Origin: Arthrobacter pascens
Lineage (GTDB): Bacteria > Actinomycetota > Actinomycetes > Actinomycetales > Micrococcaceae
Assembly: GCF_030815585.1 (NCBI RefSeq)
Contig: NZ_JAUSWY010000001.1
Span: forward strand, 3,968,001 to 4,032,000
DNA: 64,000 nt
Reading direction: 5' to 3'
A program made the translations under genes and the position numbers. The notes under the pieces are model-generated. The model ran no database searches and was not told the DNA's origin. It was given only the letters and a program-made list of their open reading frames with translations. Of this stretch, positions 61,112-64,000 are shown in pieces (the first letter of the stretch is position 1; each line of letters opens with the position of its first letter).

Positions 61112-62731
61112 ATGCCCACAGACCGAAGCATGACCGACTCTTCAGCAGGCGTGAACAACGCCAGCGGAACCAACAAAGACCCAGGAATTGTCACACCACA
61201 AAGTGTGAGGAAACCAAAGATACTTGCAAGGCGCCGGCTCAAAGAGTCCGACGTGAACGTCGTTAATCAACCCATGCTGAAGAAAGCCCTCGGCGGAACC
61301 ATCGTGGGCAACACCATGGAATGGTTCGACGTCGGCGTATTCGGCTACTTGATTACCACCATGGGACCCGTCTTCCTTCCCGAGGCCGACAAGTCCGTCC
61401 AGACGCTGTTCCTGTTGGGAACGTTCGCCGCCACCTTTATCGCCCGTCCACTCGGCGGCGTCGTGTTCGGCTGGCTTGGCGACAAGGTGGGGCGGCAAAA
61501 GGTACTCGCCGCAACGCTGATGATCATGGCGGCGAGCACGTTCGCCGTCGGGCTGCTGCCAGGCTATGCGCAGATCGGCATCTGGGCCGCGGCCCTCCTG
61601 GTGCTGTTGAAGCTCGTGCAGGGCTTCTCCACCGGCGGTGAATACGCCGGCGCCACCACGTTCGTGAGCGAATACGCCCCGGACAAGCGCCGTGGCTTCT
61701 TTGCAAGCTTCCTGGACATGGGCAGCTACCTTGGCTTCGCCCTGGGCGCGGCGCTGGTCTCGGTCCTGCAGTTGACCCTTGGCCAGACCGCCATGGAGGA
61801 ATGGGGCTGGCGCATTCCGTTCCTGATTGCTGGTCCGCTGGGCCTCATCGCCATCTACTTCCGGAACAAGATCGAGGAATCCCCACAGTTCCAGGCCACC
61901 ATGGATGCCCAGGAATCCGTCGGGCAGGACGCGGCTGCAGCCGATGTGGACGCAGCCAAGGGCCCGCTCGGAATCGTAAAGGCCTATTGGCGCTCGCTCC
62001 TCGTGGCCATGATCCTTGTCGCCGCGGCCAACACTGTTGGTTATGCGCTGACGTCCTACATGCCGACGTACCTCACGGAGTCCAAGGGCTACGACCCTGT
62101 CCATGGCACGCTGCTGACCATCCCCGTGCTGGTGATCATGGCCCTCTGCATTCCCCTCACAGGGAAGCTGTCTGATCGGATCGGCCGCCGTCCCGTTTTG
62201 TGGATCGGCGCCGTCAGCACAGTGGTGTTCGCGATCCCGGCGTTCCTGCTGATCGGCATTGGGGATGTCTGGTCCACACTGGCAGGCCTGTCAATGATTG
62301 CGTTCCCGGTGGCGTTCTATATAGCGAACCTCGCCTCGGCGTTGCCCGCGCAGTTCCCGACTGCCAGCAGGTACGGCGCCATGGGTATTGCCTACAACTT
62401 CGCCGTGGCCATCTTCGGCGGCACCACGCCGTTCATCGTCGCAGCGCTGATCACGGCGACCGGCGATGACATGATGCCCGCCTACTACCTCATGGGCACC
62501 TCCCTGATTGGCGCCGTCGCGATTTACTTCCTTAAGGAATCGGCCCAGCGTCCGCTGCCCGGTTCCATGCCCAGCGTGGACACCCAGGCAGAGGCCCGCG
62601 AACTTGTTGCCACCCAGGACGAGAACCCGCTGATCGACCTGGACGAAATGCCGTTCGAATCCCAGGACGTCATCGACGCCAACGCCTCGGCCGATGAAGC
62701 TCCGGCCGAAAAGGTTCCGGCCCCGGTGTAA
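61112..62731 (+). CDS. MHS-family transporter, proline/betaine (ProP) type
   Basis: A 539-residue, 12-helix transporter: GGTIVGNTMEWFDVGVFGYL in helix 1, RPLGGVVFGWLGDKVGRQKV between helices 2 and 3, QGFSTGGEYAGATTFVSEYA, and a second GKLSDRIGRRPVLWIGA loop. These match ProP-like osmoprotectant symporters more than the MHS protein at 5217. An unusual 60-residue acidic C-terminal extension (LIDLDEMPFESQDVIDANAS) and a 50-residue N-terminal extension are cytoplasmic and may sense osmolarity, as ProP tails do (inference). AGGAG precedes ATG 61112. Confidence 0.9.
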   Translation: MPTDRSMTDSSAGVNNASGTNKDPGIVTPQSVRKPKILARRRLKESDVNVVNQPMLKKALGGTIVGNTMEWFDVGVFGYLITTMGPVFLPEADKSVQTLFLLGTFAATFIARPLGGVVFGWLGDKVGRQKVLAATLMIMAASTFAVGLLPGYAQIGIWAAALLVLLKLVQGFSTGGEYAGATTFVSEYAPDKRRGFFASFLDMGSYLGFALGAALVSVLQLTLGQTAMEEWGWRIPFLIAGPLGLIAIYFRNKIEESPQFQATMDAQESVGQDAAAADVDAAKGPLGIVKAYWRSLLVAMILVAAANTVGYALTSYMPTYLTESKGYDPVHGTLLTIPVLVIMALCIPLTGKLSDRIGRRPVLWIGAVSTVVFAIPAFLLIGIGDVWSTLAGLSMIAFPVAFYIANLASALPAQFPTASRYGAMGIAYNFAVAIFGGTTPFIVAALITATGDDMMPAYYLMGTSLIGAVAIYFLKESAQRPLPGSMPSVDTQAEARELVATQDENPLIDLDEMPFESQDVIDANASADEAPAEKVPAPV

Positions 62732-62768
62732 CCAGCCTGTCCGGGTACGCCTTGTAGCCCGCGCTCAT

Positions 62769-62818
62769 GAGGCCCGTCCTGCGTGATTTCCTTGGGGGAA
62801 TGACGCAGTGCGGGCCTC
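62769..62818. terminator. Terminator-like hairpin between convergent genes
   Basis: GAGGCCCG (62769-62776) pairs with CGGGCCTC (62811-62818), and inside it CTGCGT pairs with ACGCAG after a two-base mismatch. It sits between the transporter and the convergent lipoprotein gene. Confidence 0.65.
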
Positions 62819-62828
62819 GGCTGTGCCG

Positions 62829-64000
62829 CTAACAAGCCAGGTTGAGCGCCTCCACGGCGACCTCCAACATCTTCTCGGCATGGCGATTGAAGTCCTCCGT
62901 TGACGATGACGGGCTGAGCGCCGCGAACCACGTTTCGGGTGGGTACGCAAGAGCCATCGCCAGTTGCCTAGAACCATCGGCGCTGGTCAGGGCAACTGAC
63001 ACGTACCCCTGTACTTGCCCGAAATGGCCCACGTAGGAGTTATTGGAGCAGGCATCGCGCCGTTTCATGAGCCCCAAACCGTACTCATGCTGGTTTGGTG
63101 CCAGCATTTCCAGCACAGTGCTGGGCTTCAGGAGCTTCCCGTGGATGAGTGCGGCGGTAAAAGTGTTGAGGTCCACGACGGTGGAGATCATCCCGCTGTC
63201 GGCGGACCCGATGAGGATTGCAGGCAGCGTCGTATCCTCCCGACCGCCGCCATCCAAGAGGATGTAACCGTGAACCATCTTTTGCGGACCAGGTTGGCTG
63301 CCCGTCATGAGAGTGTCCTGCAGCCCCAGGGGTTCCGCGATGTCCACGTGAAGGACCTCTTCAAGCGCCCGGCCGCGCAACTTTTCGACGAGGAGCGCCA
63401 ACGCCGCATAGTCTGATCGCGAGTATATGTAGACGCTGATCGAGCCATTGTGTTTCCAGGGGAGGGTCCCGGCCAGAGCCAGGCGGTTTTCATGACTCAA
63501 GGGCTCGGATCCATCAACGGCTTCCAGATAATTAGGCATTCCGGACCGGTGGTTGAGCAAACTGCGGACAGTGACCGGCCAGGAAGGGCGGATCACATTC
63601 TCGAGTTCCGGCAGATACTGGGTGATCGGGTCATCCAGCCGGACCTTCCCTTCCTCCACGAGCTTCATGACCGAGACTGCCACCATGGTGGAAGTGATGT
63701 CGCCTACGTGGACCTGGTCCGTCAGCTGGACCGGCTCCTGGTTCTCAAGGCTTCGGACACCGGCGGCTTTGGACCATTCCCCCACCCGCGACTTCATCTG
63801 GATAAAGACGGCCGGGGCCCCGGCTTCGAGCACATCCTCGCTGTACCGCTCCAGCACGGGGACGAAGGCCTTCGCCGTCGGCGACTGCTGGTCGGGCGGA
63901 TCCGGCGCTCCAGTGCAGGCTCCAAGGGAAGATCCCACCATGGTTGCGATGGCCAGCGCTGCAAGGCGGAGCCAAACGACCCGGGTAAAGGCTGACAGCA
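62829..64000 (-). CDS. Lipoprotein of the serine beta-lactamase/PBP4* fold, catalytic residues lost (5' end outside window)
   Basis: The frame is open from 62829 to the right edge. The first visible part, VWLRLAALAIATMVGSSLGAC (63975-63915 or so), is a signal peptide with lipobox LGAC, so the gene starts outside and the product is a lipoprotein. The beta-lactamase core follows (LVEEGKVRLDDPITQYLPEL, LLNHRSGMPNYLE). The catalytic Ser-x-x-Lys is replaced: homologues have GSVTK where this has GDITS (63690-63704). The second motif is YSR, not YSN, and the third GHFGQVQGY. It is probably a non-enzymatic binding protein. Confidence 0.88.
   Translation of the reverse strand, partial: LSAFTRVVWLRLAALAIATMVGSSLGACTGAPDPPDQQSPTAKAFVPVLERYSEDVLEAGAPAVFIQMKSRVGEWSKAAGVRSLENQEPVQLTDQVHVGDITSTMVAVSVMKLVEEGKVRLDDPITQYLPELENVIRPSWPVTVRSLLNHRSGMPNYLEAVDGSEPLSHENRLALAGTLPWKHNGSISVYIYSRSDYAALALLVEKLRGRALEEVLHVDIAEPLGLQDTLMTGSQPGPQKMVHGYILLDGGGREDTTLPAILIGSADSGMISTVVDLNTFTAALIHGKLLKPSTVLEMLAPNQHEYGLGLMKRRDACSNNSYVGHFGQVQGYVSVALTSADGSRQLAMALAYPPETWFAALSPSSSTEDFNRHAEKMLEVAVEALNLAC

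Overview
The window looks like chromosome from a high-GC Gram-positive actinobacterium, most likely Arthrobacter, Pseudarthrobacter or a close Micrococcaceae relative. This rests on gene content and style, since no search was run: high GC, many GTG/TTG starts, ATGA/GTGA stop-start overlaps, a DUF222-HNH protein, a mycobacterial-type Ku/LigD pair, a SigB/SigF-type sigma factor with DUF3618/CsbD stress genes, and a fused fructose PTS with its own HPr. No rRNA, tRNA, CRISPR array, insertion sequence or prophage was seen.

Layout. 1-8 kb: an alcohol dehydrogenase running off the left edge, an XRE regulator and a frameshifted membrane protein; LysE exporter; a QorB-like reductase opposite its HxlR regulator; and a 3-hydroxybutyrate unit (dehydrogenase, MHS transporter, divergent LysR gene). 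8.7-20.9 kb: a sugar cluster holding the enzymes that make ADP-heptose (two bifunctional HldE proteins, GmhA, GmhB), three family-9 (heptosyltransferase-type) and two other glycosyltransferases, an aldehyde dehydrogenase and a short-chain dehydrogenase. Most are translationally coupled in one seven-gene minus-strand operon. An LPS-type heptose pathway in a Gram-positive organism is the most interesting system here. 20.7-27.3 kb: a SigB-type sigma factor, a nucleotide-sugar-epimerase-like protein and an envelope-stress operon behind a SigB-like promoter.

27-39 kb: mixed metabolism and regulation, including a glycosyltransferase remnant, O-methyltransferase, thiamine-binding protein, AzlCD exporter, glycerophosphodiesterase, DUF445, HNH endonuclease, orphan PxpA, EcsC, and an alpha/beta hydrolase with divergent TetR. 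40-47 kb: a low-GC P-loop kinase, a GH65 phosphorylase with beta-phosphoglucomutase behind a LacI-type operator, an esterase/MarR pair, and an FAD monooxygenase interrupted by an in-frame stop. 47-52 kb: the fructose operon fruR-fruK-fruA-ptsH, with a promoter inside a large inverted repeat and a 23-bp terminator stem. 52-64 kb: SRPBCC protein, XRE regulator opposite a frameshifted MFS exporter with a perfect 27-bp palindrome between them, RidA, PepSY protein, the NHEJ pair ku/ligD, an MHS transporter, and a lipoprotein of the beta-lactamase fold that has lost its catalytic residues and runs off the right edge.

Three genes (near 1314, 54040 and 46735) are broken by a single base. They could be real pseudogenes or assembly errors. 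A pair of 63-64 bp hairpin elements, at 28331 and 47329, shares its ends but not its stem and looks like a dispersed repeat family.
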